NCBI RefSeq assembly: GCF_001046635.1
Contig: NZ_KQ130452.1
Coordinates: forward strand, 608,668 to 672,667
Length of the DNA stretch: 64,000 bases
Source of the DNA: Novosphingobium barchaimii LL02
Lineage (GTDB): Bacteria; Pseudomonadota; Alphaproteobacteria; Sphingomonadales; Sphingomonadaceae
Direction of reading: 5' to 3'
Positions 1 to 10,922 of the stretch are shown piece by piece. Made by a program: the position numbers and the translations under genes. The number at the start of each line of letters is the position of its first letter. Position 1 is the first letter of the stretch. The notes below the pieces were generated by a model that did not search any database, was not told the DNA's origin, and saw only the letters and a program-made list of their open reading frames with translations.

Positions 1-45
1 TTCGCGAGGGCCTCCTTCGGATACCGCGACTGCTTGCGGATTTCG

Positions 46-1329
46 TTAACGCTGGCCGATGGCCAGGTAGTCGCGCTGCGTCGGACCCGTGTAGAGCTGA
101 CGCGGACGACCAATCTTCTGGCCTGGATCCGAGATCATTTCGTTCCACTGCGCGACCCAGCCCACGGTGCGGGCCAGAGCAAAGAGAACGGTGAACATCG
201 TGGTCGGGAAGCCGATTGCCGACAGGATGATGCCTGAATAGAAGTCGACGTTCGGGAACAGCTTTTTCTCGACGAAATACGGGTCGCTCAGTGCCAGTTC
301 TTCAAGGCGCAGCGCGGTTTCGAAGAGCGGATCGGTAACCTTGAGCGCGTCGAACACCTCGCGCAGAGTCGACTGCATGACCGTCGCGCGTGGATCGTAG
401 TTCTTGTAGACGCGGTGACCGAAGCCCATCAGACGGAACGGATCGTTCTTGTCCTTGGCGCGCTCGATGTAGTGGGGGATGCGATCGGGAGTGCCGATTT
501 CCTTGAGCATGTTGAGCGCGGCTTCATTGGCGCCGCCATGCGCGGGGCCCCACAGGCAGGCGATGCCGGCGGCGATGCACGCGAACGGGTTCGCGCCCGA
601 CGAACCGGCAAGGCGCACGGTTGAGGTCGACGCGTTCTGCTCGTGGTCGGCGTGAAGAATGAAGATGCGGTCCATCGCCTTTTCGATGGCGGGGATCACT
701 TCATACTCTTCCGCAGGCACACCGAAGGTCATGCGCAGGAAGTTGCCGGTGTAGCTCAGCGAGTTGTCCGGATAGACGAACGGCTGGCCGACCGAATACT
801 TGTAGGCCATCGCGGCGATCGTCGGCATCTTCGCGATAAGGCGATGCGAGCTGATCTTGCGATGCTCGGGGTCCGCGATATCGGTCGAATCGTGATAGAA
901 CGCCGAAAGCGCGCCTACGACGCCGCACATGATCGCCATCGGGTGCGCATCACGGCGGAAACCGCGATAGAACGTCGCCAGCTGCTCGTGCAGCATGGTG
1001 TGGCGCGTGATGGTGTTTTCGAATGTGGTGAGTTCGCTTGCGCTCGGCAGTTCGCCGTTGAGCAGAAGGTAGCTCGTTTCCATGAACGAGGAGTGCTCGG
1101 CCAGCTGACCGATCGGGTAGCCGCGGTGCAGCAGCACGCCTTCGTCCCCGTCGATGTAGGTCAGCGCCGACTCGCAGCTTGCGGTCGAAGTGAAGCCTGG
1201 ATCGAACGTGAACTTGCCGGTCTGGGCATAGAGCTTGCGGATGTCGACGACATCCGGGCCAACGCTGCCCTTAAGGATCGGATATTCGAAGTCCGCGCCA
1301 CCAGCGCTCAGTTTAGCCTGATCACCCAC
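46..1329 (-). CDS. gltA: Citrate synthase
   Basis: This enzyme condenses acetyl-CoA with oxaloacetate to give citrate, the entry step of the TCA cycle, in the cytoplasm. The 427-residue length matches the large type II bacterial enzymes. The active-site blocks are visible: [11 protein letters not shown] near residue 260 carries the first catalytic His, [13 protein letters not shown] near 303-315 the second His, and NVDFYSGI near 363 the catalytic Asp. The protein starts MGDQAKL at an ATG. It lies 21 bp downstream of gltX on the same strand, so the two are probably co-transcribed. The 45 bases between its stop and the window edge show nothing recognisable. Confidence 0.97.
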   Translation of the reverse strand: MGDQAKLSAGGADFEYPILKGSVGPDVVDIRKLYAQTGKFTFDPGFTSTASCESALTYIDGDEGVLLHRGYPIGQLAEHSSFMETSYLLLNGELPSASELTTFENTITRHTMLHEQLATFYRGFRRDAHPMAIMCGVVGALSAFYHDSTDIADPEHRKISSHRLIAKMPTIAAMAYKYSVGQPFVYPDNSLSYTGNFLRMTFGVPAEEYEVIPAIEKAMDRIFILHADHEQNASTSTVRLAGSSGANPFACIAAGIACLWGPAHGGANEAALNMLKEIGTPDRIPHYIERAKDKNDPFRLMGFGHRVYKNYDPRATVMQSTLREVFDALKVTDPLFETALRLEELALSDPYFVEKKLFPNVDFYSGIILSAIGFPTTMFTVLFALARTVGWVAQWNEMISDPGQKIGRPRQLYTGPTQRDYLAIGQR

Positions 1330-1350
1330 CAGTTATATCTCCTTATGAGG

Positions 1351-2790
1351 TTACTCGACTGGAACGTCCGCCTGCGCACCGATGCGTGCGAGGCTCTCTT
1401 CCCGTCCGAGTAATACCAGTACGTCGAAAATCCCCGGCGAGGTCGTCTGACCTGTCAGGGCCGCCCGCAAGGGTTGTGCGAGCTTGCCGAGTCCCAGTCC
1501 CAGTTCTTCGGCCATTGCCTTCAGGTTTGCTTCCAGTTCCTCCAATGTCCAGTCGGTGAGACCGGACAGGCGCTCGCATATCACGCCAAGGCGGCCACGC
1601 GCCTCGTCGGACAGGAGGCCAAGCGCCTTTTCGCTCATCGCGAGCGGACGCTTGGCAAACAGGAAGGCGGAGCCCTCTGCAAGTTCGTTGAGGTCCTTTG
1701 CTCGGACCTTGAGAACGGGCATGGCGCGCGCAAGCAGATCGAGGTTCGCGTCGGCGATCCCTTCGAGGCGCGGCAGTACCAGGCCGGCAAGGCGATCGTC
1801 GTCGGCCTCGCGCAGGTAATGCCCGTTGAGATTTTGAACCTTTGCGAGATCGAAGCGCGAAGGCGCCTTGCCCACGCCGACCATGTCGAACCATTCGACG
1901 GCCTGATCGCGGGTGATGATCTCATCGTCGCCATGACCCCAGCCAAGGCGGAGCAGATAGTTGAACAGCGCTTCGGGCAGGATGCCAAGGTCATCACGAT
2001 AAGAATCGACGCCGAGGGCGCCGTGGCGTTTGGACAGCTTGGCCCCGTCGGCGCCGTGGATCAGCGGCACATGGCCATAGACCGGCACGTCCCAATTCAT
2101 CGCGTGAATGACGAGAAGCTGGCGGAATGCATTGTTGAGGTGGTCGTCGCCTCGCAGAACGTGGGTTACGCCCATGTCGTTGTCGTCGACTACCACGGCC
2201 AGCATGTAAGTCGGCGTGCCGTCACTGCGCAGAATGATGTAATCGTCGATCTCGACGTTCTGGACCGTAACGGTGCCCTGAACGAGGTCCTCGATCGTCG
2301 TCTCACCGTCACGCGGTGCCTTCATGCGCACCACGTAGGACTTGTCGGCCGGCCAGGTTGAAGGCGCGGCGTCGCGCCATTCGCTGTTAAGGCGGAACGG
2401 CCGGCGTTCTTCCTGTGCCTTCTGGCGACGCTCGGCGAGTTCTTCAGACGTCAGATAGCACCGATAGGCATGGCCACTATCCAGCATTTGCGCGGCAACC
2501 TGCGCGTGGCGGTCAGAGCGCGCGAACTGGAATACGGGGGCTTCGTCGCCTTCAAGGCCAAGCCAGGTCAGACCGTCGAAAATAGCCTCGATCGCCGGTT
2601 CAGTCGAACGGGCCCGATCGGTATCTTCGATGCGCAGCAGGTATTTGCCGCCATGATGGCGCGCGAAAAGCCAGTTGAATAGCGCCGTACGGGCACCGCC
2701 GATATGCAGGAAACCCGTGGGCGAGGGGGCAAAGCGCGTGACAACGGCTTTCGAGCCCGCCGCTCCGCTCGTTGCACTGCCGCTTGCCAT
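1351..2790 (-). CDS. gltX: Glutamyl-tRNA synthetase
   Basis: This class I aminoacyl-tRNA synthetase charges tRNA-Glu with glutamate. The signature [12 protein letters not shown] lies near residues 20-32 and the KLSKRHG (KMSKS-type) loop near 253-259. The C-terminal third is the helical anticodon-binding domain. An in-frame GTG lies at 2799, but the ATG at 2790 is chosen because AAGGTGG sits five bases upstream of it, giving 479 residues. comEC begins about 30 bp away in the other direction, so the two genes share a very short divergent promoter region. gltA follows downstream. Confidence 0.96.
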   Translation of the reverse strand: MASGSATSGAAGSKAVVTRFAPSPTGFLHIGGARTALFNWLFARHHGGKYLLRIEDTDRARSTEPAIEAIFDGLTWLGLEGDEAPVFQFARSDRHAQVAAQMLDSGHAYRCYLTSEELAERRQKAQEERRPFRLNSEWRDAAPSTWPADKSYVVRMKAPRDGETTIEDLVQGTVTVQNVEIDDYIILRSDGTPTYMLAVVVDDNDMGVTHVLRGDDHLNNAFRQLLVIHAMNWDVPVYGHVPLIHGADGAKLSKRHGALGVDSYRDDLGILPEALFNYLLRLGWGHGDDEIITRDQAVEWFDMVGVGKAPSRFDLAKVQNLNGHYLREADDDRLAGLVLPRLEGIADANLDLLARAMPVLKVRAKDLNELAEGSAFLFAKRPLAMSEKALGLLSDEARGRLGVICERLSGLTDWTLEELEANLKAMAEELGLGLGKLAQPLRAALTGQTTSPGIFDVLVLLGREESLARIGAQADVPVE

Positions 2791-2819
2791 CAATACCACC
2801 TTACTATCCTAATGCAGCC

Positions 2820-5036
2820 ATGGGGACCCAAGCCGCACCTCTCGAAAATCTGCCTCCGGCCCCCCGGGGAGCCGCTGCATTGCAGCATGGGCCATGGAAC
2901 AGCGAGAGCCACTTGTCGAGGGGTTTGGCGGCTCTCGAACGATTTCTTTCAGAGGCCGGATTCGATCGTGGCCCGTGGCTCACCGTAGCCTTCGGAACCG
3001 GCATAATTGCGTGGTTTGGACTGCCGTCCGCAGGCTGGTGGCTGGGCTTTTGCGGACTGCTCTGCGCACTTGCAGTTGCAAGTTTTGCACTAGCGGCGAG
3101 GTGTCGAGCCTATCCGCATGTTCGGAGGGCGATTCTGGTGCTGCCGCTGCTCATGGTAGCCGGGTGTCTGGCGGTATGGGCGCGGTCGGAAATCGTCGGC
3201 GAATTACCGTTGGAGCGGCCGATCGCGGGCACGTTCACGGCCAAGGTGCTGGATATCCAGCCTCAGCCCGCGCTTGAGCGCGACCGTTTGATCCTGGCGA
3301 TGCGTGAGCCGGGCAGCGGACGGGCGATCAAGGTCCGGGTTAATGTTCCGGGTTCGGGTATCGCTTCCCGCGTAAATGCCGGCGATGTCTTGCGGTTCAG
3401 AGGGCGTCTGATGCCGCCGGCTCCACCGATGTTGCCAGGCGCTTACAACTTTGCGCGGACCGCCTGGTTCTCGGGCTTGGCCGGAAGCGGCACGGTGACG
3501 GGCGAAGTGGAGGTGGTTCAGCGGGGATCGCCGGGCGGTGGGTGGTTATCAGGTTTGCGCCGCAAATTGTCCGCTCACATCCGCACGCGAATCGGAAAGG
3601 ACGGTGCCGGTATCGCCGGGGCATTGGTGACCGGTGATAGGGGCGGAATCGCCGAGACCGACGATCAAGCCATGCGCGACTCCGGTTTGGCGCATTTGCT
3701 GTCGGTAAGCGGCCTCCACGTCAGCGCGGTGGTTGGCGCTGTCTATGTCTTGTTCGTGAGAGGGCTTGCTCTGTTTCCTTGGCTGGCGCTTCGGGTGCGG
3801 CTGCCGATCGCGGCTGCGGGCGCTGGCGCGCTGGCTGGGGTCGCTTACACTCTGATTTCGGGGTCGGAAGTGCCGACTGTTCGTTCCTGTATCGGCGCGC
3901 TTCTGATCCTGGGTGCGCTTGTACTGGGGCGGGAGGGCCTGTCGCTGAGGATGCTGGCCGTCACGGCATTCTGCGTCTTGTTGCTCTGGCCAGAAGCCGT
4001 GACCGGACCCAGCTTCCAGATGAGTTTTGGCGCGGTTCTGGCGCTGGTCGCATTAAGCACAGCCGAACCGATACGGCGGTTCGTCGCGCCGCGGGACGAG
4101 TCGCTTGCGATGCGGATGCTGCGTCATGTCGCGATGCTGCTGTTAACCGGCTTTGTGATCGACCTCGTCCTCATGCCGATCGGACTTTTTCATTTCCACC
4201 GTGCAGGACTTTACGGGGCGCTGGCCAATGTGTTCGCGATTCCGCTGACGACCTTTATCATCATGCCACTGCTGGCCGGGGCTCTCTTACTTGACATAAT
4301 AGGCGCCGGTTGGCCGCTTTGGTGGCTCGCAGACGTGGCGATCGACTGGCTGATGGGAATTGCCCACTGGTTCGCGTCCCGCCCAGGCTCGGTCACGATC
4401 CTCCCATCGGGCGGGACGGGTGCGTTTCTTGTGTTCGTCGCGGGAGGCATTTGGCTCGGGCTTTGGAATGGGCGGATACGCTGGCTGGGCCTTCCATTCG
4501 CCATAATGGGCGCAGGACTTCTGGCCACGGCGATGCCACCGGACATCCTCGTCTCAAGCGACGGCCGCCATGTCGGGCTGGTAGAGTCCGGAGGCGCGCG
4601 TCTCTTTGTCCTTAGACAAGGCGGAAAAGGCTATGCGCGTGAGAATCTGATGGAACTGGCCGGCATGGAGGGCGAGCCGGTGGCACTCGACCGTTGGCCG
4701 GGCGCGCGCTGCAACCGCGATTTTTGTGCCTTCGTGATAAAGCGAGAAGACGCAAAGTGGCGCCTGCTCATCTCCAGAGGCCGCGATGCCGTGCCCGAAC
4801 GAGCTTTGGCTGCAGCCTGCGACCGCAGCGACATCATCATTGCCGATCGCTGGCTTCCAAGCAGTTGCCGTCCCCGCTGGTTCAAGGCCGATCGCGATAT
4901 GTTGCAGCGTACCGGAGGACTCGCGGTGCACCTTTCGTCACAGCAGGTCGATACGGTTGCCGATAGCCAAGGCGCACACGGTTGGTGGCGGCCTGTAACG
5001 CCGACGGCAGCAAGATTTTCCCCCGAGCCTCGATAA
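2820..5036 (+). CDS. comEC: ComEC/Rec2-family DNA uptake channel protein
   Basis: This is a polytopic inner-membrane protein of the ComEC/Rec2 family, which moves single-stranded DNA into the cytoplasm during natural transformation. The N-terminal part has membrane segments and the soluble DUF4131-like region (about residues 60-210). The competence domain with many membrane helices follows (about 270-530), including the family block LLSVSGLHVSAVVGAVY. The C-terminal part (about 570-738) is short, and I see no HxHxDH metallo-beta-lactamase motif in it. The ATG at 2820 (MGTQAAPLEN) is preferred to the upstream in-frame ATG at 2772, which would lie inside gltX. Its stop codon is part of a perfect hairpin with 9-bp arms. 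Confidence 0.88.
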   Translation: MGTQAAPLENLPPAPRGAAALQHGPWNSESHLSRGLAALERFLSEAGFDRGPWLTVAFGTGIIAWFGLPSAGWWLGFCGLLCALAVASFALAARCRAYPHVRRAILVLPLLMVAGCLAVWARSEIVGELPLERPIAGTFTAKVLDIQPQPALERDRLILAMREPGSGRAIKVRVNVPGSGIASRVNAGDVLRFRGRLMPPAPPMLPGAYNFARTAWFSGLAGSGTVTGEVEVVQRGSPGGGWLSGLRRKLSAHIRTRIGKDGAGIAGALVTGDRGGIAETDDQAMRDSGLAHLLSVSGLHVSAVVGAVYVLFVRGLALFPWLALRVRLPIAAAGAGALAGVAYTLISGSEVPTVRSCIGALLILGALVLGREGLSLRMLAVTAFCVLLLWPEAVTGPSFQMSFGAVLALVALSTAEPIRRFVAPRDESLAMRMLRHVAMLLLTGFVIDLVLMPIGLFHFHRAGLYGALANVFAIPLTTFIIMPLLAGALLLDIIGAGWPLWWLADVAIDWLMGIAHWFASRPGSVTILPSGGTGAFLVFVAGGIWLGLWNGRIRWLGLPFAIMGAGLLATAMPPDILVSSDGRHVGLVESGGARLFVLRQGGKGYARENLMELAGMEGEPVALDRWPGARCNRDFCAFVIKREDAKWRLLISRGRDAVPERALAAACDRSDIIIADRWLPSSCRPRWFKADRDMLQRTGGLAVHLSSQQVDTVADSQGAHGWWRPVTPTAARFSPEPR

Positions 5037-5049
5037 CGGATTATCGAGG
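5028..5049. repeat. Perfect inverted repeat across the comEC stop codon
   Basis: CCTCGATAA (5028-5036) and TTATCGAGG (5041-5049) are perfect 9-bp arms around a CGGA loop, and the TAA stop of comEC is the end of the left arm. There is no T-tract, so it is not a classical intrinsic terminator. It sits between the convergent comEC and lexA genes and could act as a 3' end structure for the comEC transcript. The remaining bases up to 5160 show nothing else. Confidence 0.6.
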
Positions 5050-5160
5050 CGTTCACCTGGAAGATAACCGTTGCAACCGGATGGAATCTATCCGAGTCGT
5101 AAACAGGTGCCGTCTTGCTGCAGCCGGATGTCAGTTCATCCTTGGGGGCAGGCAAAGCCC

Positions 5161-5853
5161 TCAATGATATCGACGCAGCAGGCCTGCAAGCTTGCCCTGG
5201 ACCTCGATTTCGTCGGGTCCGTAGATCTGTGGTTCGTATGCAGCATTGGCGGGGTCGAGGCGGACCATGCCGTTCTCGCGGCGCAGATACTTGAGAGTCG
5301 CTTCCTCGCCGCGCACCAGCGCGACAACGATCTCGCCGTCGCGGCAGGTGTTGGTACGCTTCACCAGCGCGAAATCACCGTCAAGAATGCCTGCATCGAC
5401 CATCGAGTCGCCCGACACCTCCAGGGCATAGTGCTCGCCGGATCCGAGAAGTGCGGCAGGCACCGCAAGCGAGGACTGACCTTCGAGTGCTTCGATAGGA
5501 ACGCCAGCGGCAATGCGCCCGTGAAGCGGAATTTCGATGACGTCATTGGCCGGTTCCGGTGCGAGTTGCGGAACACGAGCGCGGGCGGAATCGTCATTGC
5601 TGTTGGCCGGGACAGGGCGCTGGGGTTTGATGCCCGCATCGTCGGGTTGACGCAACACTTCCAGTGCGCGGGCGCGATTAGGGAGGCGGCGTATGAAGCC
5701 GCGTTCTTCAAGCGCTGAAATCAACCGGTGAACGCCCGACTTCGACTTGAGGTCCAGCGCTTCCTTCATTTCCTCGAAGCTGGGAGAGATGCCGCTCTCC
5801 TCAAGCCGAGCCTGAATGAACCGGAGCAATTCGTGCTGCTTGCGCGTCAACAT
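5161..5853 (-). CDS. lexA: LexA repressor
   Basis: LexA represses the SOS regulon and cleaves itself when stimulated by RecA-ssDNA. The N-terminal winged helix-turn-helix begins [13 protein letters not shown] and carries the block [25 protein letters not shown]. The cleavage site Ala-Gly is in [10 protein letters not shown] near residue 130, the nucleophilic Ser in SGDSMVDAG and the general-base Lys in [10 protein letters not shown]. The ATG at 5853 is preferred to an upstream in-frame start at 5931 because it gives the canonical LexA N-terminus and 230 residues. It is the last gene of the leftward moaC-moeA-lexA block but has its own SOS box 62 bp upstream, which points to autoregulation. 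Confidence 0.96.
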   Translation of the reverse strand: MLTRKQHELLRFIQARLEESGISPSFEEMKEALDLKSKSGVHRLISALEERGFIRRLPNRARALEVLRQPDDAGIKPQRPVPANSNDDSARARVPQLAPEPANDVIEIPLHGRIAAGVPIEALEGQSSLAVPAALLGSGEHYALEVSGDSMVDAGILDGDFALVKRTNTCRDGEIVVALVRGEEATLKYLRRENGMVRLDPANAAYEPQIYGPDEIEVQGKLAGLLRRYH

Positions 5854-5914
5854 TGTCGCTGCCTCTTCGTTGCGGCCCGGCAAAGCCAACGCCGACCGGG
5901 AATGTTCTTGTTGT

Positions 5915-5929
5915 GAACATTGAGAGAAC
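5915..5929 (-). promoter_or_regulatory. SOS (LexA) box upstream of lexA
   Basis: Read on the minus strand the site is GTTCTCTCAATGTTC, an exact match to the alphaproteobacterial LexA operator GTTC-N7-GTTC. It lies about 62 bases upstream of the lexA ATG, in the gap after moeA. On the plus strand a neighbouring GTTC-N7-GAAC shares the same GAAC. The position fits autorepression of lexA independent of the upstream trp/moa genes. Confidence 0.85.
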
Positions 5930-5965
5930 AATTAAGCAACGAAATTCATCGCGTCAAGCGAAGCC

Positions 5966-7186
5966 TCAAGCAATACCGCCATTTTCGAGCAGGAATACAC
6001 GCACTGGATCACCAACCTGCGCTGCGGGTGCAAAGCTGGGACGGTCGATCAGGACGTTGCTCGCCGCGAGCGCGGCGAGGGCGCCGCTGTCTTGGTTCGT
6101 TTGCGGCACGACGTTCTCGCCGTCCCAATTGCCCCGCAGAAATTCACGTCGAGGTCCGTTCGCCCGCAAAGGGGCGGCGAGGTAGGTCGCGATTTGGAGC
6201 GGCGTTGCCTGGCTTGAACCGAGCATGCGCCGGAGCAGAGGCATGAGGAAATGATAGGCAGTTACGAAACTTGACACCGGATTGCCTGGCAGTCCGAGGA
6301 TGATTTGTATCCTCCCGTTCCGCTCGCGGGTGGCGACGAGGATGGGTTTTCCCGGCTTGATTGCCACGCGCCAGAAATCCAGGTTTGCGCCCCAGCCTTC
6401 AAGCGCCGGGAGCACGAGATCGTGGTCGCCGACGGAGGCGCCGCCGCTGGTCACGATGACGTCCGAGTCGGCAGCGCCTTCAAACGCCGCAGTTAACGCT
6501 GCGAGGGTGTCGGCTACGGGACCGATCCGGCTCGCCGCGATCGGGAGCGAGCGGGCAAGCGCCATTAGCATTGCACCGTTGCTGGCCGGGATCTGGTGAG
6601 GCGCGCAGCATTCGGGATCGGCGGCAAGTTCATCGCCGATGTCGATAACGGCGAGGCGCGGTATGCGCCGGACCGGCAGATGCCTGTACCCACAAGCAAT
6701 GGCGAGAGCCGCCTGCGCCGGGCCGATGCGGATGCCGGCGGGCATAACTTCGCTATTCTCGAAAAAATCCATACCGCAGTGACGGATGTGCCTGTCGGCA
6801 GGTTCGGGCGGCTCGCCGGTTAGCGTAAGGTTGGCTGCTTCGCGCGCGAGGTCTTCCTGCAGGATCACTGCTTTGGCGCCCATCGGCAGGATGGCGCCCG
6901 TCGAAATGCGCACGGCCTCTCCGCTATGGACAGTACCGGAATAGGGATGCCCGGCAGCGCTTTCGCCGACCACGCGCCAAGGGCCGGAGAGATCGCCAGC
7001 GGTCACCGCGTAGCCATCCATCGCCGAAAGGTCAGTGGGGGGGTGGGTCCGGCGGGCATGAAGCGATTGCGCCAGATAGCGGCCGAGACAGCCTTCCGCA
7101 TCGACGTGTTCGACGGGCAGCAGTGGCGCCAGTGCGAGAAGGCGATCCCGCGCTTCTTCCAGCGTTATGGGCGGAGGCAAGCTCAT
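5966..7186 (-). CDS. moeA: Molybdopterin molybdenumtransferase MoeA
   Basis: MoeA inserts molybdate into adenylylated molybdopterin, the final step of molybdenum cofactor synthesis. The family block [15 protein letters not shown] lies near residues 47-61, and the MoCF-binding domain carries [12 protein letters not shown] and [10 protein letters not shown]. The ATG at 7186 is chosen because it overlaps the moaC stop as ATGA; a TTG three codons upstream is less likely. The length is 406 residues, typical of the family. Translational coupling with moaC is expected, and lexA follows after a gap holding the SOS box. Confidence 0.95.
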   Translation of the reverse strand: MSLPPPITLEEARDRLLALAPLLPVEHVDAEGCLGRYLAQSLHARRTHPPTDLSAMDGYAVTAGDLSGPWRVVGESAAGHPYSGTVHSGEAVRISTGAILPMGAKAVILQEDLAREAANLTLTGEPPEPADRHIRHCGMDFFENSEVMPAGIRIGPAQAALAIACGYRHLPVRRIPRLAVIDIGDELAADPECCAPHQIPASNGAMLMALARSLPIAASRIGPVADTLAALTAAFEGAADSDVIVTSGGASVGDHDLVLPALEGWGANLDFWRVAIKPGKPILVATRERNGRIQIILGLPGNPVSSFVTAYHFLMPLLRRMLGSSQATPLQIATYLAAPLRANGPRREFLRGNWDGENVVPQTNQDSGALAALAASNVLIDRPSFAPAAQVGDPVRVFLLENGGIA

Positions 7187-7668
7187 GCCTGGCAACTCTC
7201 AGCGACCCAGTGGCCTGACTTGCCGCCGCGCTTTTCGATGAGGCGAATGTCGCCGATCACCATCCCCTTGTCGAGCGCCTTGGCCATATCGTAAATTGTC
7301 AGAAGTGCGATGGAAGTGGCTGTTATCGCTTCAATCTCAACACCGGTCTTGCCGGTGAGAGAGGCGGTTGCGGTGGCACGGATGGCACCTTCCTCAAAGG
7401 CGAAATCCACGTTTACCGAGTCAATCATGAGCGGGTGGCACATCGGGATGAGGTCCGACGTGCGTTTGGCGGCCATAATGCCGGCGATGCGGGCGGTGCC
7501 GAGCACATCGCCTTTGGGCGCGTCGCCGGCGCGGATGGCGGCGAGCGCCTTGCGGGTCATTGTGATGCGGCCTGAGGCGACGGCGAGGCGAGGTGTTTCC
7601 GCTTTAGCGCCGACGTCGACCATGCGAGCGGTGCCGTCTAAATCGATGTGGGTGAGGGATTTGCTCAT
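7183..7668 (-). CDS. moaC: Cyclic pyranopterin monophosphate synthase MoaC
   Basis: MoaC converts the MoaA product (3',8-cyclo-GTP) to cyclic pyranopterin monophosphate in molybdenum cofactor synthesis. The sequence has the family blocks [18 protein letters not shown] near residues 16-33, IPMCHPL near 76-82, [10 protein letters not shown] near 109-118 and [11 protein letters not shown] near 126. The length of 161 residues is standard. It lies 50 bp downstream of trpC and overlaps moeA by four bases. Confidence 0.96.
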   Translation of the reverse strand: MSKSLTHIDLDGTARMVDVGAKAETPRLAVASGRITMTRKALAAIRAGDAPKGDVLGTARIAGIMAAKRTSDLIPMCHPLMIDSVNVDFAFEEGAIRATATASLTGKTGVEIEAITATSIALLTIYDMAKALDKGMVIGDIRLIEKRGGKSGHWVAESCQA

Positions 7669-7718
7669 GTCAGCTTCCAGTCATCACACACCGCAACTTG
7701 GCGGCTCAGGTTTGGGTG

Positions 7719-8510
7719 TCAGGCCCCGGTAAGGAGCATGCGTGTCGCGGCTTCGACGTCGGCTTCGCGCATCAGGCTTTCACCGACGAGGAACGTGCGC
7801 GCGCCGCAAGGGGCGAGGCGCAAAAGGTCGTTATGGCTGTTGATACCGCTTTCGCTGACCAACAGCGTGCCATCGGGTGCGAGCGGAGCCAAGCGCTCCG
7901 TCGTGGCGATGTCGGTGGCGAAGCGCTTCAGGTCGCGGTTGTTCACGCCGATAAGCCTTGATTTCAAGCGGCTTGCGCGCTCCATCTCAAGTTCATTATG
8001 AACTTCAACGAGGCAGTCCATGCCGCGTTCCAGTGCGGCGGACTCGATCTCTGCCATCAGAGCATCGTCCAAAGCGGCGACGATTATGAGGATCGCGTCG
8101 GCGCCAATCGCGCGTGCTTCGGCGACCTGCCAGGGGTCGATCATGAAGTCTTTGCGGATCACCGGCAATGTGCAGGCGGCGCGGGCTTCTATCAGGTAAT
8201 CCTCGTGGCCTTGAAAATAGGGCGCGTCGGTGAGGATCGACAGACAGGCGGCGCCACCTTTCTCATAATGCCGGGCGTGATCTGCCGGGCGGAAGTCGGG
8301 GCGGATCAACCCCTTGGACGGGCTGGCCTTCTTGATTTCGGCGATGAGCGCGAAGCCTGTTTGCGCCTTAGCGCGAAGCGCGGCTTCGAAGCCGCGCGGC
8401 GCGCTCTGGCGGGCGGCGCGGGAGTCGAGGTCGGCGGTCGTGGCGGCGGCCTTGCGCGCCGCGACTTCCAGGCGCTTGGTGTCGCAGATTTCGGTGAGTT
8501 TGTCGGTCAT
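7719..8510 (-). CDS. trpC: Indole-3-glycerol phosphate synthase
   Basis: TrpC closes the indole ring in tryptophan synthesis by converting CdRP to indole-3-glycerol phosphate. It is a TIM barrel of 263 residues. [15 protein letters not shown] near residues 55-69, [10 protein letters not shown] near 119-128, LVEVHNELE near 151 and [11 protein letters not shown] near 178-188 are the typical catalytic and phosphate-binding blocks, and LLVSESGIN lies near 206. It is monofunctional, with no PRAI (TrpF) domain. It begins 11 bp after trpD within the leftward trp operon. Confidence 0.97.
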   Translation of the reverse strand: MTDKLTEICDTKRLEVAARKAAATTADLDSRAARQSAPRGFEAALRAKAQTGFALIAEIKKASPSKGLIRPDFRPADHARHYEKGGAACLSILTDAPYFQGHEDYLIEARAACTLPVIRKDFMIDPWQVAEARAIGADAILIIVAALDDALMAEIESAALERGMDCLVEVHNELEMERASRLKSRLIGVNNRDLKRFATDIATTERLAPLAPDGTLLVSESGINSHNDLLRLAPCGARTFLVGESLMREADVEAATRMLLTGA

Positions 8511-8521
8511 GCTTGTGTCTC

Positions 8522-9514
8522 TCAGGCGCGCGTTGCCGCGATCCAGCAGTCGAGCAGGGCGTTGGCAAGGCCCTTGTCGATGGTTTCGGCGGCTTCCTCG
8601 GCGCCTTCGCTCCAGCTTTCCACCTCGCCCGCGACGAGCAGGGCGCCGGCTGCGTTGAGGATCACCGCGTCACGGTATGCCCCGGGTTCGCCCATCAGAA
8701 GCGCGCGTAGAGCCTGAGCGTTATAGGCCGGATCGCCGCCTCGGATGGCGTCGACGGGGGAATTTGCGAGGCCGGCATCCTGCGGGCTGACGCGGCGCAT
8801 CGACAATTCGCTGCCGCGCACTTCGGCCACTTCGTTGCCGCCGGCAAGGCTCAGTTCGTCGAGGCCTTCGTCGCCCGAGATGACCATCGAATGCTCCGTA
8901 CCCAGGCGTAGCAGGGCGTCAGCGTAGATCGGCACGTATGCGGGCCGGGCAATGCCAACCAACTGGCGCGAGACTTGCGCGGGGTTGGCGAGCGGACCCA
9001 TCAGGTTGAATATCGTGCGGCGGCCCAGCGCCTTCCTGAGGGGCATGAGGCGGCCCATCGTCGGGTGATGGCGAGCGGCGAAGAGGAATCCGATGCCGAT
9101 CTCGGACAGGGTCGATTCGGCGGTTTCCACTGCGCGGTCGAGGTCGAGCCCGAGGGCTTCGAGAGTGTCGGCAGCGCCGGCTTTTGAGCTGGCAGCGCGG
9201 TTGCCGTGCTTCGCGACGGGAACGCCGGCTGCAGCGACCACCAGCGAGACGGCGGTGGAGACGTTGAGGGTGTGGAACCCGTCGCCGCCGGTGCCGCACA
9301 CGTCGATGGCGTTCGCGGGGGCGTTCACCGGGATCATACGTGCACGCATGGCGCGCGCGGCGCCAGCGATCTCGCTGGCCGTCTCGCCCCGGTCGGCCAG
9401 GGCGACGAGAAAGGCGGCGATCTTTTCTTCGGGTACTTCGCCGTCGAGGATCGCAGCGAAGGCGGCCTCGGCTTCGTCCTCGGCAATCGGGTGCAGCGGA
9501 TCGGGGAGCGTCAT
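8522..9514 (-). CDS. trpD: Anthranilate phosphoribosyltransferase
   Basis: TrpD transfers the phosphoribosyl group of PRPP to anthranilate. The PRPP-binding glycine-rich block [17 protein letters not shown] lies near residues 71-87. [21 protein letters not shown] near 101-121 binds anthranilate and phosphate, and [11 protein letters not shown] lies near 168. The length of 330 residues is standard. The start overlaps the trpG stop as ATGA, so the two are translationally coupled. Here trpD is a separate protein, not fused to trpG. Confidence 0.97.
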   Translation of the reverse strand: MTLPDPLHPIAEDEAEAAFAAILDGEVPEEKIAAFLVALADRGETASEIAGAARAMRARMIPVNAPANAIDVCGTGGDGFHTLNVSTAVSLVVAAAGVPVAKHGNRAASSKAGAADTLEALGLDLDRAVETAESTLSEIGIGFLFAARHHPTMGRLMPLRKALGRRTIFNLMGPLANPAQVSRQLVGIARPAYVPIYADALLRLGTEHSMVISGDEGLDELSLAGGNEVAEVRGSELSMRRVSPQDAGLANSPVDAIRGGDPAYNAQALRALLMGEPGAYRDAVILNAAGALLVAGEVESWSEGAEEAAETIDKGLANALLDCWIAATRA

Positions 9515-10122
9515 GCGGCCTTCGCTGCGGAGATTATGCGATCGGGGATGTGGGCATCGATACCGCAGACGCGCAGGAAGTTCGCCAGCATAGCGTGACC
9601 ATGCTGGGTGGCTATGCTTTCAGGGTGGAACTGGACGCCGTGGATGGGAAGGTCGACATGGCGGAAGCCCATGACGTGACCGTCGTCGGAGCGGGCGTTT
9701 ACCGCCAGCGCATCGGGAATGTTCTCGACGATGAGCGAATGATAGCGCGCGGCCTTGAGCGGTGAGGGGATGCCCTCGAACAGGCCGGTGCCGTCATGGT
9801 CGATCATTGAGGTCTTGCCGTGCATCAGTCCGCCGCGCACGACTTTGCCGCCGAAATACTGGCCGATCGACTGGTGGCCCAGGCAAACCCCCAGCACCGG
9901 GATACCTGCCTTCGCTGCCGCGCCGACGAGACCGAGGCTGATGCCGGCCTCATTCGGGGTGCAGGGGCCGGGCGAGACGAGGAAGCCCTGCGCGCCCATG
10001 TCCATCGCCAGGCTGACGCTCAGCGCGTCGTTGCGCACGACCTGAACTTCTGCGCCCAGTTCCATGACGTAATGAACGAGGTTCCAGGTGAAGCTGTCGT
10101 AGTTGTCGATAACGAGGATCAT
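9511..10122 (-). CDS. trpG: Anthranilate synthase component II (glutamine amidotransferase)
   Basis: TrpG supplies ammonia from glutamine to TrpE for anthranilate synthesis. It is a class I glutamine amidotransferase of 203 residues. [18 protein letters not shown] is the standard N-terminus, [11 protein letters not shown] binds glutamine, GVCLGHQ near residues 77-83 carries the nucleophilic Cys, and GVQFHPES near 170 the His and Glu. The ATG at 10122 overlaps the stop of the preceding lipoprotein gene by four bases. An in-frame start at 10263 would add a non-conserved tail and is rejected. Confidence 0.97.
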   Translation of the reverse strand: MILVIDNYDSFTWNLVHYVMELGAEVQVVRNDALSVSLAMDMGAQGFLVSPGPCTPNEAGISLGLVGAAAKAGIPVLGVCLGHQSIGQYFGGKVVRGGLMHGKTSMIDHDGTGLFEGIPSPLKAARYHSLIVENIPDALAVNARSDDGHVMGFRHVDLPIHGVQFHPESIATQHGHAMLANFLRVCGIDAHIPDRIISAAKAA

Positions 10123-10922
10123 CTTTTCGCCCCAATTTTCCCGCCCATCGCGCTTTTTTCGACAACGATCAAGGGGCCGAGCGGAGGACCACCATCTACC
10201 CGTCCATGTTCGGGATCCCACAAAGAGGAGACGCTGCCGTCGAGGAACAGCGCGTTGGGGCATTTCAGAGTGTCGCGAAAGTAGCGCGCGAGCTTGCCGA
10301 ACGAGACCGGCTCGTCGGAAATAACGAAGTGGGCGCGGCCTTGGGCATCCACGCCGACGCCGTTGCGCAGCTTCAACGATTTGCCGTCCGCGTCAATGCC
10401 AGGATGCAGCTTGCCGGCGATAACAAGCATCGGGCCGGACTGGGTGCCGAAATCGGGTCGGTCGGTGACGTCCTTTTCGAAGTCCTGCGCGGTGCTTACC
10501 CGCCAGTTGCCTGTGGCATCGCCGTAGAACACGCCGTTGGGCAGGAGGTGGAAGTTGCCCCAGCCCGGCTTGGTGCTGAGTGCGTGGCGCTTTTCGCCGT
10601 TCTCGACGTAGTAGCCGATTGGTAGCCCATTAGCATCGAACATGCCGCCGTTGACCGCGAAGGCGACTTCGTGGCTTTTCGCCGGGCGATCGACCGCAAG
10701 CTGCGAAAGGCTGCGATAGGGGGCGCCGTCCTTGGGGCCGAGGACGGTGTGGACGGTGTGGCGACCGGGAACGGCGGTGCAATGGGTGAAACTGACGCCT
10801 TCGAACATCGCGCCTTGGCAGGGCGGCGGAGGCGGTGCCTCCGGCTTCGGCGCGGTATCGGCGGAGCAGGCGGCGAGGAGGAGCGAGGCCAGCGCAGCGA
10901 AGCTGCCAGCGCGGGTTACCAT
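10119..10922 (-). CDS. Phosphodiester glycosidase-family (NAGPA/DUF2233) lipoprotein
   Basis: This predicted exported lipoprotein has an N-terminal signal ending in LLLAAC, a lipobox with Cys near residue 19, then a proline-rich linker and a NAGPA-like domain. [18 protein letters not shown] near 89-106, TQSGPMLV near 162 and FLDGSVSSL near 230 are the usual blocks of this family, which cleaves phosphodiester-linked sugars; the substrate here is unknown. It overlaps the gene before it by seven bases and trpG by four, so it is embedded in the trp operon although it has no known role in tryptophan synthesis. Family assignment is from remembered motifs. Confidence 0.8.
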   Translation of the reverse strand: MVTRAGSFAALASLLLAACSADTAPKPEAPPPPPCQGAMFEGVSFTHCTAVPGRHTVHTVLGPKDGAPYRSLSQLAVDRPAKSHEVAFAVNGGMFDANGLPIGYYVENGEKRHALSTKPGWGNFHLLPNGVFYGDATGNWRVSTAQDFEKDVTDRPDFGTQSGPMLVIAGKLHPGIDADGKSLKLRNGVGVDAQGRAHFVISDEPVSFGKLARYFRDTLKCPNALFLDGSVSSLWDPEHGRVDGGPPLGPLIVVEKSAMGGKIGAKR

